From NCBI RefSeq assembly GCF_039839785.1, contig NZ_JBDOQT010000001.1:2108001-2172000 (forward strand): DNA of 64,000 bases, read 5' to 3'. Under the pieces are notes generated by a model. That model made no database searches. It was not told the DNA's origin and saw nothing but the letters and a program-made list of their open reading frames with translations. Source of the stretch: Pelagibius sp. CAU 1746. Its GTDB lineage: Bacteria; Pseudomonadota; Alphaproteobacteria; Kiloniellales; Kiloniellaceae. Made by a program: the position numbers and the translations under genes. Shown here one piece after another: positions 35,568 through 46,379 of this stretch (within the stretch, counting starts at the first letter, position 1; the number at the start of each line of letters is the position of its first letter).

Positions 35568-35909
35568 CAGGGGATAAATCCGGGCTTTTCTCTGCTCTGG
35601 GGCCGGGGTGGTGGGGTGACGATTATAGGCAATCTAAGGTTGTTTGGGCGCGGATGCCAGCCTAATTGACTTTCCTGCGGCTCTGCGTATAGTCCCCGCT
35701 TCCTTTCCGGGAAAGTGGGAGGGCCAGAGGGCCTCGACCCCGCCCAGAAGCTCCTGAAGGTTAGCCCGTTTTGGCGGACCTTCGCAAAGGCTGGAAACCT
35801 CCGGCCGGCCTTGTGGACAGGTTTCCGCAGGCTGCTTCCTGGGACTACCGGAACAATAAGGCCGACCCCGGAACGGGGCGGCATCGTGAAAGAAAGGAGC
35901 CGCTCGGCC
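35568..35909. other. rpsD promoter and long leader
   Basis: A 342-bp gap between the divergent DMT and rpsD genes. The rpsD promoter lies at 35666-35693, leaving a leader of roughly 210 nt before the rpsD start. S4 regulates its own mRNA in other bacteria by binding structured leaders, so a similar site is possible here, but I saw no known fold. Confidence 0.5.
35666..35693 (+). promoter_or_regulatory. strong sigma-70-type promoter of rpsD
   Basis: TTGACT (35666-35671), 16-bp spacer, TATAGT (35688-35693): the best promoter match in the window. Confidence 0.75.
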
Positions 35910-36524
35910 ATGTCCAAGCGCGTTGCGTCGAAGTACAAGATCAACCGCCGCCTCGGGGTCAACCTCTGGGGCCGTCCCAAGAGCCCCGTCAACAAGCGCG
36001 AATACGGCCCCGGCCAGCACGGTCAGCGCCGCCGCAAGCCGACCGATTTCGGCATCCAGCTCGCCGCCAAGCAGAAGCTGAAGGGCTACTACGGCAACAT
36101 CGGCGAGAAGCAGTTCCGCCGCTATTACGCCGAGGCCAACCGGCGCCGCGGCGATACGGGTGAGAACCTGATCGGCCTGCTGGAGCGCCGCCTCGACGCC
36201 GTCGTCTACCGCGCCAAGTTCGTGCCGACCGTTTTCGCGGCCCGCCAGTTCGTCAACCACGGCCATGTCACCGTGAACGGCAAGCGCGTCAACATTCCCT
36301 CCTACCAGGTGAAGGAAGGCGACGTGATCCAGGTGAAGGCCAAGAGCCGCGAGCTGCCGCTGGTCCTCCAGGGCGTCGAGTCGGTGGAGCGCGACCTGCC
36401 GGATTACCTGAACGTCGACCACAACCAGATGAAGGCCACCTTCGTGCGCGAGCCCAAGCTGGCCGACGTGCCCTATCCGGTCTCCATGGAGCCGAACCTG
36501 GTCATCGAGTTCTACTCGCGCTAA
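35910..36524 (+). CDS. rpsD: 30S ribosomal protein S4
   Basis: A 204-residue S4 protein, which nucleates small-subunit assembly on 16S rRNA. It begins [16 protein letters not shown], carries the S4 RNA-binding domain ([20 protein letters not shown] and [20 protein letters not shown]) and ends VIEFYSR. AAGGAG lies 10 nt before the ATG. It is alone here, away from the alpha operon, as is usual in alphaproteobacteria, and is closed by its own terminator. The N-terminal zinc Cys cluster of some S4 proteins is absent. Confidence 0.98.
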   Translation: MSKRVASKYKINRRLGVNLWGRPKSPVNKREYGPGQHGQRRRKPTDFGIQLAAKQKLKGYYGNIGEKQFRRYYAEANRRRGDTGENLIGLLERRLDAVVYRAKFVPTVFAARQFVNHGHVTVNGKRVNIPSYQVKEGDVIQVKAKSRELPLVLQGVESVERDLPDYLNVDHNQMKATFVREPKLADVPYPVSMEPNLVIEFYSR

Positions 36525-36546
36525 GCCGCGAGCCAGACCCCGCAAG

Positions 36547-36590
36547 AGGGCCGGCAGCGACCGTCAGGGTCGCGCCGGCCCTTTTCTTTT
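36547..36590 (+). terminator. rpsD terminator
   Basis: A long hairpin, GGGCCGGC-a-GCGACC paired with GGTCGC-GCCGGCCC (36548-36581), followed by TTTTCTTTTT. Confidence 0.92.
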
Positions 36591-36683
36591 TCCGATCAAA
36601 AGCTTGCGTTAGAATGCCGCTGTGACGATTGAAGCGCCGCCGGGGACGGCCCCGAGGCGGCGGCAGAGGAGGAACCGCAGGAC

Positions 36684-37058
36684 ATGGCCAAGCTACGTAT
36701 CACCGCCGGCAGCGCCGCCATCGAGGTGGAGACCCGGGACACGCCTACCGCGGAGGCGATCCTGGCGGCCTTGCCGCTCCGCTCGACGGCGCGGACCTGG
36801 GGCGAGGAGGTCTACTTCGACACCCCCGTCAGCCTGCCGCGCGAGCCGGACGCCAAGGCGGTGGTGGAGCCAGGGGAGATCGCCTTCTGGACCGACGGCG
36901 ACGCCATCGCCATCGGCTTCGGCCCGACGCCGGTCTCCCAGGGCGGCGAGATCCGCCTGGCCTCGCCGGCCAACGTCTGGGCCGATGCCCTGGGCGACGT
37001 GACCGCCCTGGCGGCGGCACGCGACGGCGATCCGGTGACGGTCGAGGAGGTCGGCTGA
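36684..37058 (+). CDS. cyclophilin-like fold protein
   Basis: A 124-residue protein. TAEAILAALPLRSTARTWGEEVYF followed by PGEIAFWTDGDAIAIGFGPTP is the pattern of the cyclophilin-like domain family (first 20 residues quoted are representative). Members have the cyclophilin beta barrel but usually lack proline-isomerase residues; their role is not known. AGGAGG lies close upstream of the ATG. It faces the CARDB-like gene tail to tail. Confidence 0.8.
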   Translation: MAKLRITAGSAAIEVETRDTPTAEAILAALPLRSTARTWGEEVYFDTPVSLPREPDAKAVVEPGEIAFWTDGDAIAIGFGPTPVSQGGEIRLASPANVWADALGDVTALAAARDGDPVTVEEVG

Positions 37059-37083
37059 CCGGACGCCGCCGACCGGCTCCCGG

Positions 37084-37650
37084 TCAGTTGGGGTCCGTGC
37101 AGAAGCTGTGGAAGGAGTTGTTGCCCTCGTTGGACTCCCCGATGCTGTTGGTCGGGTCGATGCTGATGTGGAATTGGGCCTTGCCGTTCTTCCAGGCGCT
37201 ATCGGGGATGGCCACGGCGGAGCCCTTCGCGGCGCCGGCCTGGATCATCGGGATCGTATGGGTCAGGAACTGGCCCGTCGCGAAGGTGAAGGAGACCTGA
37301 ACCGGCGTAGCAAAGGTGTTGCCCTTATTGCGGACAACGATCTGGACGTAGCGCGAGCGCCCGTTCCCGGGCTCGCTGGAGCAGTAGTGGCTGCCGGCCT
37401 TACCTTCCTGAATCACCGGGTTCATGTACTCGCCGGCGAGGTCGATGAACCTGCTGCCGAGGCCGTCCATCGGCTTGACCGGGCCGGGGGCCGGCTTGAC
37501 CGGACGCTTCGCCGGCGCCTTGAGTTGGCCGGACTGGGCGCTGTGCTGCGCCGAGCGTGCTTGCGCGGTGGAACCGCCGGCGAAGTCGGGCGCAGTCAGA
37601 GGAACGGCGATGGCGGCGGCAGTGGCGGCCAGAACCAGGTTCTTGAACAT
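37084..37650 (-). CDS. exported CARDB-like protein
   Basis: A 188-residue protein with a signal peptide (residues 1-20 or slightly longer, AIAVPLTAPDFAGG). After a Pro/Lys-rich linker (KAPAKRPVKPAPGPVKP), the C-terminal 110 residues look like a CARDB adhesion-type beta sandwich: VQIVVRNKGNTFATPVQVSF and the closing IDPTNSIGESNEGNN. Two Cys (in HYCSSEPG and FHSFCTD) may form a disulfide. Likely a periplasmic or surface protein; ligand unknown. Confidence 0.78.
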   Translation of the reverse strand: MFKNLVLAATAAAIAVPLTAPDFAGGSTAQARSAQHSAQSGQLKAPAKRPVKPAPGPVKPMDGLGSRFIDLAGEYMNPVIQEGKAGSHYCSSEPGNGRSRYVQIVVRNKGNTFATPVQVSFTFATGQFLTHTIPMIQAGAAKGSAVAIPDSAWKNGKAQFHISIDPTNSIGESNEGNNSFHSFCTDPN

Positions 37651-38302
37651 GTGATGGTTCCTTGCTCAGGGTTGAATCTCCCTGGTAGTCGGTTCTACCC
37701 GCCGTAAGGTTCAAACGCACAAGTGTCTTCAAGACATTGGTCTAATCCTCTGGTCTGTAATGGAAAAATAAGAGAGATGATCTGTCGGGCGAGGTTGTGG
37801 CCAGCGGACCCAGGGCCATGCCGCCTGGTCACGCCACGCCGGCGGCCGGGGCCTTTCGAAGGTGCCGCTGCCCAGCCGGAGGGCCGGGAAGGCGCCCCTC
37901 GACCGGCTGGAGAAGACGGTCCCGAACGGCGTGGCCATGGGCTATGGGCTGGGGGCCATGGACCGGGGGCTGGAGGTTGGCGGGGCGGCCCGGTTCGCCG
38001 AAATCTCCCCGCCGGGAACCTCATGTAGGAGGTGAGGTCCGGCCGAAGCGGAATGCCGGCGCGGCATTGCGATTGCAGATCAGGCTTCAAGAGTATCGCT
38101 TTAGATGTTCAAAAATATTAATCTAAAACAAGTAATTACGAAGCTTTTCTCGACTTAAGATTCGACTTTAAGAGGGGCCGCGCGGGACTGGGCCGAGGCG
38201 ACGGCCGCGGCCCCCGGGGCGCATTGATCTGGCGCATGGGGGCGGCCGCCGGCGCGGGCGAAGATGGCGGATCGCATCGACAGCAGAGGGGGAGGCCCCG
38301 CC
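37651..38302. other. 650-bp gap with an AT-rich inverted repeat
   Basis: Upstream DNA of both the CARDB-like gene (minus) and the CBS gene (plus). Open frames exist at 37700-38130 on both strands, but none has a ribosome site, normal composition or a recognisable product. Around 38095-38175 the DNA turns AT-rich and contains TTTAGAT (38100-38106) facing ATCTAAA (38121-38127), probably promoter or operator DNA. No RNA gene recognised. Confidence 0.45.
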
Positions 38303-38722
38303 GTGAACATCAAGATTGCCGACCTCATGGCCAAGCGGGTGATCTCCGCTCAGCCGCATCACAGCGTCGATCATCTGCGCGGTCTCATGGAGCGCAACCG
38401 CATCCACGCGGTGCCGGTCGTCGGGCCGGAGGGCGAGGCGGCGGGCATCGTCACCACGGCGGACGTAGCGCGCAAGCTGAAGGGCGAGACCCCGGTCAAG
38501 CGGATCATGACCACCAGGGTTTATTGCGTGCCGGCCTACAACGACGTCAGCGCGGCGGCGCGCGTCATGCGCAAGCACCGCATCCATCACGTCGTGGTGA
38601 CGCACGAGAAACGCGTCGTCGGCATCCTCAGCTCGCTCGACCTGTTGAAGCTGGTCGAGGGCCACCGCTTCACCGCCAAGAACGCCCCGGCGCCGGGCAA
38701 GAAGGCGCGCAAGTCCGCCTGA
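38303..38722 (+). CDS. CBS-domain protein
   Basis: A protein of about 139 residues made of two CBS motifs (IADLMAKRVISAQPHHSVDHL and the second repeat from VKRIMTTRVYCVPAYNDV; representative parts only), the adenosyl-ligand-binding Bateman module, with a basic tail. The GTG at 38303 is preferred because AGGGGGAGG lies 8 nt upstream; an in-frame ATG at 38264 would add 13 residues. Ligand and partner are unknown. A weak terminator follows. Confidence 0.87.
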   Translation: MNIKIADLMAKRVISAQPHHSVDHLRGLMERNRIHAVPVVGPEGEAAGIVTTADVARKLKGETPVKRIMTTRVYCVPAYNDVSAAARVMRKHRIHHVVVTHEKRVVGILSSLDLLKLVEGHRFTAKNAPAPGKKARKSA

Positions 38723-38748
38723 GCCTAGGCGCGGGACCAACCAAGGAG

Positions 38749-38780
38749 AGGGCCGCGGCCCGGAGGCAGCGGCCCATTTC
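38749..38780 (+). terminator. probable terminator after the CBS gene
   Basis: GGGCCGC (38749-38755) pairs with GCGGCCC (38768-38774), followed by ATTTCT. Confidence 0.5.
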
Positions 38781-38914
38781 TGTCGCTCTGGCATAGCGGC
38801 AGTGGTAAGGGCCGTCTCACGGCAAAGTGATGGTCGCTTGCAAGCGGTGGCGCTTTGCCGGGTAGCGGCCTCAAGTACACTTCCGGCAGGTCCCATCACT
38901 GGAGGAAAGATGCA

Positions 38915-39778
38915 ATGGCTTGGCGGATATGTGCAGTCTTTCTAACGCTGGCTCTTGGGCTTGCGGTCCATCCGGCGTCAGCGCAGCAGAGCGCCCCGCA
39001 ACGCGCGATCACCCAGATCGCCGGCGACCTCTATCGCTTTCAGAACAACTTCCATTTCTCGGTGTTCCTGGTCACCGAAGAAGGCGTCATCGCCAGCGAT
39101 CCGATCAATGCCGAGGCCGCGCGCTGGCTGAACGACGAAGTGCAGCGGCGCTTCGGGCAGCCGATCCGTTACGTGGTCTACAGCCACGACCACGCTGACC
39201 ACATCGCCGGCGGCGAGGTCTTCGCCGAAGCCGGCGCAACCATCATCGCTCACGAGCGGGCAAAGGCGGCGATCCTCGGCGAGGGGCGGCCGACCGCGGT
39301 GCCGGACATCACCTTCACCGATCGCATGAGCCTCAACCTCGGCGGCAAGACGGTCGAACTCGTCCACGTCGGGCCGAACCACTCCGACAACATGATCGTC
39401 ATGCACTTCCCTGCCGAGCGGGTGGTCTTCGCGGTTGATTTCATCTCGGTGAAGCGGCTGCCCTTCCGCACGCTCTCCGACGCCTACTTCCCGCAGTGGA
39501 TGGACGCCATCGCGCGGGTCGAGGAGATCGACTTCGACATCTTGGCGCCGGGCCACGGCGATATGGGCACCAAGGCCGACGCCGCCGACCACCGCCGTTA
39601 TTTGGAGACCCTCTACGACCAGGTGCTGGCGGCGGCGCGCGCGGGCAAGTCCGTCGAGGAGATGAAGGCCGAGATCACCCTGGATGCCTACAGTGGCTGG
39701 CAGCAGTACGAGGCATGGCGCGGCGAGAACATTGAGGGCATGGCCGCCCACATCGCCCTGCACCGGCGCGGCAACTGA
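38915..39778 (+). CDS. exported metallo-beta-lactamase-fold hydrolase
   Basis: A 287-residue protein with a signal peptide (residues 1-23, cut after ASA). The zinc-binding motif is HDHADHIAGG, followed by later metal ligands in HVGPNHSDNMIV (His), FAVDFISV (Asp) and APGHGDMG (His), so both metal sites look complete. The likely role is periplasmic hydrolysis of an ester or thioester; such proteins are often named quinoprotein-relay or SoxH-like, but the substrate is open. The ATG at 38915 is chosen because GGAGG lies 9 nt before it. Confidence 0.9.
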   Translation: MAWRICAVFLTLALGLAVHPASAQQSAPQRAITQIAGDLYRFQNNFHFSVFLVTEEGVIASDPINAEAARWLNDEVQRRFGQPIRYVVYSHDHADHIAGGEVFAEAGATIIAHERAKAAILGEGRPTAVPDITFTDRMSLNLGGKTVELVHVGPNHSDNMIVMHFPAERVVFAVDFISVKRLPFRTLSDAYFPQWMDAIARVEEIDFDILAPGHGDMGTKADAADHRRYLETLYDQVLAAARAGKSVEEMKAEITLDAYSGWQQYEAWRGENIEGMAAHIALHRRGN

Positions 39779-39797
39779 CAAAGGCCGGAGACGCCGA

Positions 39798-39833
39798 AAG
39801 GGCCGCTGTCCTTCACGGAGCAGCGGCCCTTTC
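39798..39833. terminator. bidirectional terminator between the MBL and grxD genes
   Basis: GGGCCGCTG (39800-39808) pairs with CAGCGGCCC (39821-39829), with AAA before and TTTCT after. Confidence 0.85.
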
Positions 39834-39855
39834 TAAGGAAGGCTTTGTCGGTTGA

Positions 39856-40194
39856 TCAGGCGGCCGGCTTGGCGTCGACGCCGTTGGTGGCGAGGAATTC
39901 CTGCAACTCACCGCTCTGGAACATCTCGCGGATGATGTCGCAGCCGCCGACGAACTCCCCCTTCACGTAGAGCTGGGGGATGGTCGGCCAGTTGGAGAAG
40001 TCCTTGATGCCCTGGCGGATGCCCGGATCCTGCAGCACGTCGATGCCTTTGAACTTCACGTTGAGGTGCGAGAGGATCTGCACCACCGCGGCCGAGAAAC
40101 CGCACTGCGGAAACACCGGCGTGCCCTTCATGAACAGCACGACCTGGTTGTCGTCGATCTCCTGTTTGATCCGCGCGGCTACCGTATCATCCAC
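39856..40194 (-). CDS. grxD: monothiol glutaredoxin, Grx4 family
   Basis: A 112-residue monothiol glutaredoxin with the CGFS active site in FPQCGFSAAVVQIL and the glutathione-site residues in WPTIPQLYVKGEFVGGCDI. These proteins bind a [2Fe-2S] cluster with glutathione and pass it on, together with BolA. The bolA gene is just upstream, and the purL-bolA-grxD order is conserved in alphaproteobacteria. Mature-length protein, start supported by GGAG before the ATG. Confidence 0.96.
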   Translation of the reverse strand: MDDTVAARIKQEIDDNQVVLFMKGTPVFPQCGFSAAVVQILSHLNVKFKGIDVLQDPGIRQGIKDFSNWPTIPQLYVKGEFVGGCDIIREMFQSGELQEFLATNGVDAKPAA

Positions 40195-40292
40195 AACCTG
40201 AACTCCTTTCCCGTTTGGCGGCGTGCCTACAGCCTTGCCGCCCGGCCTCCCAGAGGGCCGCTGTTGATGTGTGTGGTCTCGGGCCTCGGCCT

Positions 40293-40532
40293 TTAGCCTT
40301 CTGCCGGCGCCGATGTCTGCAGCGCCAGGGCGTGAAGCTCGTTGCCCATGCGGCCCTGCAGGGCCTCATAGACCATTTGATGCTGCTGCACCCGGGTCTT
40401 GCCGCGGAAAGCCTCGGACACGATGTAGGCCGCGTAGTGGTCGCCGTCGCCGCGCAGATCCTCGATCCGCACCTGTGCGTCCGGCATCGCCGCCTTGATC
40501 ATGCCTTCGATATCCCCGGGGTTCATCGGCAT
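40293..40532 (-). CDS. bolA: BolA-family protein
   Basis: A 79-residue BolA protein of the short alphaproteobacterial type. The class-II-KH-like fold shows MIKAAMPDAQVRIEDL, DGDHYAAYIVSEAFRGKTRVQQHQMVY and a final ELHALAL, with the conserved metal-ligand His in HALAL. It partners monothiol glutaredoxin in Fe-S handling, and grxD follows 98 bp downstream. Confidence 0.95.
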   Translation of the reverse strand: MPMNPGDIEGMIKAAMPDAQVRIEDLRGDGDHYAAYIVSEAFRGKTRVQQHQMVYEALQGRMGNELHALALQTSAPAEG

Positions 40533-40620
40533 AGTGTCGATCCCAATCTCTCGTTCGTTCCGGACTCCGCCAGGAGCCCCTCGTTCTCGGGCCGTGGTGT
40601 TGTCCTTTGGGGGACCGCGC

Positions 40621-42857
<2,237 letters not shown>

Positions 42858-42861
<4 letters not shown>

Positions 42862-43547
42862 GACAGTGCCTCCACGAGGCCGTCAAACAAGGCGCGCCCG
42901 TCGGTGCCGCCCAGCTTGGGATCGGCCAGGCGCTCCGGGTGCGGCATGAGGCCCAGCACCGTCTTGGTCTCGTTGTAGATCCCGGCGATGTTGCGCTGGG
43001 AGCCGTTGGGGTTAGCCGCCTCGGAGAGATTGCCCTCGGTATCGCAGTAGCGGAAGGCGATCTGGCCGCGGTCTTCCATGGCCGAGAGGGTATCGTCGTC
43101 GGCGTAGTAGTTGCCGTCGTGGTGAGCGACGGGAACGCGGATCGCCTGGCCCTGCTCGTACTTGGCGGTGAAGAGGCTCTGGCTGGTTTCGACCTTGATG
43201 GTCACGTCGCGGCAGACGAAGCGCAGGTTGGCGTTGCGCATCAGCACGCCCGGCACCAGGCCGGTCTCGGCCAGCACCTGGAAGCCGTTGCAGATGCCGA
43301 GCACCGCCACGCCTTTCCGGGCGCGGGCGACGACTTCCTTCATCACCGGGGAGTTGGCGGCCATGGCGCCGCAGCGCAGGTAGTCGCCGTAGGAGAAGCC
43401 GCCGGGCAGCACGATGAGGTCGACTTTGTCGAAGTCGCTGTCCTTGTGCCAGACCATCAGGGGCTCGCGGCCCATCGATCGTCGGAGAGCGACCTGCACG
43501 TCCCGGTCGCAGTTGGAGCCCGGAAACACGATGACCGCGGCCTTCAT
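42858..43547 (-). CDS. purQ: phosphoribosylformylglycinamidine synthase, PurQ glutaminase subunit
   Basis: A 229-residue class I glutamine amidotransferase that delivers ammonia to PurL. Catalytic Cys86 is in VLGICNGFQ and the His-Glu pair in LMPHPER. It overlaps the upstream glycolipid-binding-domain gene by four bases (ATGA) and the downstream purL by four (GTGA), so three genes in a row are coupled. GAGGAG lies 9 nt before the ATG. Confidence 0.96.
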
Positions 43548-44131
43548 AGGGGCCAGCTCCTCTTGAAGGTTTCGGGGTAGTCGAGGACCAGTCCGTCGGC
43601 GTCCACCGGCAAGTCGGCGGTGAAGCTGCGGAACAGGCCCTCGTAACGGTAAAGCCCGCCTTGGGCCCCCAGCTTCCGCAGGCAGGTGTAGCGCTGATCG
43701 GCGGGGCGGGGCGTCAGCTCCGGCACCGGCAGGTAGACGACGCGGATGTCCGCGCTGTCGCCCTCGGCCAGATCCAGGCGGCGGATCGGCAGGGTGTTGG
43801 TGAAGGGGGTGACCTGGATGTCGACGTCCAGGCAGCCCTCCAGGTCCGGTGCTTCCTGGCCGTCGACCCGCCAGTGGCCGGCGCCGTCGCTTTCCAGCAG
43901 CAGGCGCCGCGGCGCCGTCTCGTCGCCGGCGTTGACCGCGAAGCTGACCCGTCTCACGCGCCAGCGGTCGTCGGTCTCCAGCTCGTAGCGGCAACGAAAG
44001 TGCCGCTCGTCGCGCATCCTCAGGATCATGCCCAAGGCGTGGGTTTCCCCGGTCGACCCGCGCAGGCTCAGGTGCTCGCAGCCCGGTTCTTCCCAGGGTA
44101 TCCAGTAGATATCGCGGGCGATCTGGGACAC
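43544..44131 (-). CDS. putative glycolipid-binding domain protein (DUF1089 type)
   Basis: A 195-residue cytosolic protein. The stretch [20 protein letters not shown] and the later YRYEG and [13 protein letters not shown] match the putative glycolipid-binding family, whose ligand was proposed from a crystal structure but not proven. No signal peptide or membrane segment. It sits between purS (7-bp gap) and purQ (ATGA overlap), a place usually empty in purS-purQ-purL operons, so it must be translated together with the FGAM synthase subunits. Function unknown. Confidence 0.82.
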   Translation of the reverse strand: MSQIARDIYWIPWEEPGCEHLSLRGSTGETHALGMILRMRDERHFRCRYELETDDRWRVRRVSFAVNAGDETAPRRLLLESDGAGHWRVDGQEAPDLEGCLDVDIQVTPFTNTLPIRRLDLAEGDSADIRVVYLPVPELTPRPADQRYTCLRKLGAQGGLYRYEGLFRSFTADLPVDADGLVLDYPETFKRSWPL

Positions 44132-44138
44132 TTGGCGG

Positions 44139-44381
44139 CTAGCCGTTCAACTCGATGGTGTAGTTTTCGATGACTGTGTTGGCGAGCAGCTTCTCGCACA
44201 TCGCTTCGACTTCGGCGCGGGCCTTGGCCGGATCGCTCTCGCTCAGGGAGAACTCGATGACCTTGCCTTGGCGGACGTCGTTGACGCCGTCGAACCCGAG
44301 GGAGGAGAGGGCATGCTCGATGGCCTTGCCCTGGGGGTCCAGAACACCGTTTTTCAGTGTGACATGAACCCTTGCTTTCAT
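44139..44381 (-). CDS. purS: phosphoribosylformylglycinamidine synthase, PurS subunit
   Basis: An 80-residue PurS, the small protein that bridges PurQ and PurL. It reads MKARVHVTLKNGVLDPQGKA, then GVNDVRQGKVIEFSL and a C-terminal IENYTIEL, as usual. It is the first of the tightly packed purS-X-purQ-purL set. Confidence 0.95.
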   Translation of the reverse strand: MKARVHVTLKNGVLDPQGKAIEHALSSLGFDGVNDVRQGKVIEFSLSESDPAKARAEVEAMCEKLLANTVIENYTIELNG

Positions 44382-44544
44382 AGGGGGGCCTTCATGGGCA
44401 AATCGCTCCGACTCGCGGGGGTGAAAGTTGGCCGGACATTAGCCGCGCCGGCCCGGCAAGACAACCGGGAAGACCGGCCGCGCAGGGTGGAAAAGCCGCC
44501 CTCCGGCGGGCTGCACCGGCGGCGGGGCGGACGCCCTTGACGGT

Positions 44545-45018
44545 CTAGAGCCAGCGCCTGACGCGGGCCTTGTAGTCCAGGTAGTCGCGGCCGAACCTGC
44601 GCTCCAGGTAACGCTCCTCGCGGCGGATGACGCCGAATTCCATGACCAGGATCACCAGCGGGAAGGAAACCAGGATCCCCAGGCTCGCAGTTGCGCAGAC
44701 CACGCCGAGATAGATCAGAGCGAGGCCCAGATAGATGGGGTTGCGGCTGCGGCGGTAGGGCCCTTCGGTCACCAGCGCGGTGGCCGGACGGTGCGGCGGC
44801 AGGGGCGTCCCCGCGCGGAAGAAGCGGCCGCCGGCCCAAAGGATCAGCAGCAGCCCGAGACCGCCGAAGGCGAGGCCCAGCCACAGCCCGCCGCCGGCGC
44901 TGCGCTCCGGCAGGGCCGGCAGATCCAGCAGCCAGTCGGCGCCACGGCCCAACACCAGCCCGGCAAGGTAGATCAGCGGCGGCGGCGCGATCACGCCGGC
45001 AGTGTCTCGAGAGACCAT
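44545..45018 (-). CDS. isoprenylcysteine carboxyl methyltransferase-like membrane protein
   Basis: A 157-residue membrane protein with three or four hydrophobic helices. The C-terminal half has the family pattern GPYRRSRNPIYLG, then EERYLERRFGRDYLDYK and RRWL, which forms the SAM site in ICMT-like methyltransferases. Bacterial members methylate unknown lipids or small molecules. It lies between purS and two SYLF genes on the same strand, 5 nt after the first SYLF stop. Confidence 0.85.
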   Translation of the reverse strand: MVSRDTAGVIAPPPLIYLAGLVLGRGADWLLDLPALPERSAGGGLWLGLAFGGLGLLLILWAGGRFFRAGTPLPPHRPATALVTEGPYRRSRNPIYLGLALIYLGVVCATASLGILVSFPLVILVMEFGVIRREERYLERRFGRDYLDYKARVRRWL

Positions 45019-45023
45019 CCGGG

Positions 45024-45572
45024 CTATTCGGGTTTGAATTCAGAGATCTTGGTGCCTTCGATCCCGAGGCCCGCCATCAGGCCCTTTTGGTCGAAGAAGA
45101 ACACATAGATGCGCTCGCGGGCCGAGGTCGTCGTCAGCTTGCCGGCGGCCCCTGAGTCCACCACCACCACCGAGGGCGCCGTGCCGATCTCCCAGCCGTC
45201 GCTGCGGTCCAGATAGCCCAGGGAGCCCTGATCCAGAAAGAACACCGCATAGCCGAACTTCTGGATGCCGGCTTGCAAGCCGATGGAGGCGGCGACGGTT
45301 TCGTAGTAGCCCGTCACCTTGTGGCTCTCCAGCAGCGCGCCTTCCCCGTAGAGGCCACCGATGATAAGGCCGCCTTTGACGACTTCCGGGAATACGAGAG
45401 TGCCAACGGATTCCTTGGCGATCGCAGCCGCCCCTGGGGACTGCTTCAGTAGGGATGCCAATGCCGCGCGAGACTTTTGCTCGATGGTTGCGGCGTCCTC
45501 GGCGGCGGAGGTGTCGCTGAAGGCGACGACAGCGGCACAGAAGGCCAAGGTGACCAGTACGCGAATGGACAT
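45024..45572 (-). CDS. SYLF-domain lipid-binding protein, copy 1
   Basis: A 182-residue exported protein (signal peptide 1-23, cut after TSA). The remainder is one SYLF/Ysc84 domain: LVFPEVVKGGLIIGGLYGEG, QKFGYAVFFLDQ and VYFFFDQKGLMAGL in the form IYVFFFDQKGLMAGL. Such domains bind phosphoinositides or other lipids in eukaryotes; bacterial members are periplasmic and poorly known. It is a tandem copy of the next gene, with about half the residues identical by eye. Confidence 0.9.
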   Translation of the reverse strand: MSIRVLVTLAFCAAVVAFSDTSAAEDAATIEQKSRAALASLLKQSPGAAAIAKESVGTLVFPEVVKGGLIIGGLYGEGALLESHKVTGYYETVAASIGLQAGIQKFGYAVFFLDQGSLGYLDRSDGWEIGTAPSVVVVDSGAAGKLTTTSARERIYVFFFDQKGLMAGLGIEGTKISEFKPE

Positions 45573-45669
45573 CGTTCATTCCTCCCCTGCACCGGCTACG
45601 CGTGCTGATGCAACTCTACAGCGTATAGGCGGCGGCTGTGAAGGAGGAAGGTGGTGCTGCCGGCGGAGC

Positions 45670-46245
45670 TCAGTCGGGGTTGATCTCGGTGATCTTGGTG
45701 CCTTCGATGGTCAGGCCCGCCATCAGGCCCTTCTGATCGAAAAAGAAGACATAGATGTCTTTGCGCCCCGAGGTCGTGGTGAGCGAGGCGGCGGCGCCGG
45801 ATTCAACAACCACCACGTTCGGGGCGGTGCCGATTTCCCAGCCGTCGCTGTTGTCGAGGTAGCCGAGGGCCTGATCGTTCATGAAGTAGACGGCGTAACC
45901 GAAGGTCGTCAGCCCGGCCTGCAGACCGAAGGAGGCGGCGGCGGTGCTGTAGTACTGCTTCACCGCGTCGTTCTGGAACAGCGCGCCCTCGCCGTATTGG
46001 CCGCCGATGATCAGGCCGCCCTTCACGATCTTCGGGAAGACCAGGATCCCGACGGCATCCTCGGCGATCTTGTCGGCAGGCGCGGAGTTCTTCCTGAGCA
46101 GAGCCAGGGCCTCGCGGGAGTGCTGCTCGATGGTTGCCGCCTTCTCGGCGCGGGCCGGAGCCGCCGTGAAGGCGGCTACGACGGTCAGCACCGCCAGGGC
46201 AACCAGAATCGCCGAAGCGCGACTCACCGGAATGCGGAAGGGCAT
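45670..46245 (-). CDS. SYLF-domain lipid-binding protein, copy 2
   Basis: A 191-residue exported protein (signal peptide about 1-33, ending APARA). The SYLF domain has LVFPKIVKGGLIIGGQYGEG, FGYAVYFMNDQALGYL and FFFDQKGLMAGLTIEGTKI. GAGGAG lies 6-8 nt before the ATG at 46245; a longer frame reaching 46542 runs into purC and is not used. 97 bp upstream of copy 1 and 134 bp after purC. Confidence 0.9.
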   Translation of the reverse strand: MPFRIPVSRASAILVALAVLTVVAAFTAAPARAEKAATIEQHSREALALLRKNSAPADKIAEDAVGILVFPKIVKGGLIIGGQYGEGALFQNDAVKQYYSTAAASFGLQAGLTTFGYAVYFMNDQALGYLDNSDGWEIGTAPNVVVVESGAAASLTTTSGRKDIYVFFFDQKGLMAGLTIEGTKITEINPD

Positions 46246-46379
46246 CGAATTCTCCTCGTCAGATTCGCAACCTCTATGGCTCCATTCTACTGCGCTTCCG
46301 CCGCCGGGGCGTAGCGCAAAGAAGGCGGCGGCATCCGCCGGCCGCCGCGGTCCGGCAGTGCCGGCTTGCCAGGAGGATT

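Noticed and set aside
37700-38130. Open frames of about 100-130 codons on both strands in the gap before the CBS gene
   Set aside because: No ribosome site, Arg/Gly/Pro-rich nonsense-like products, no recognisable motif; one short stretch looked protein-like but has no start codon in a useful place.
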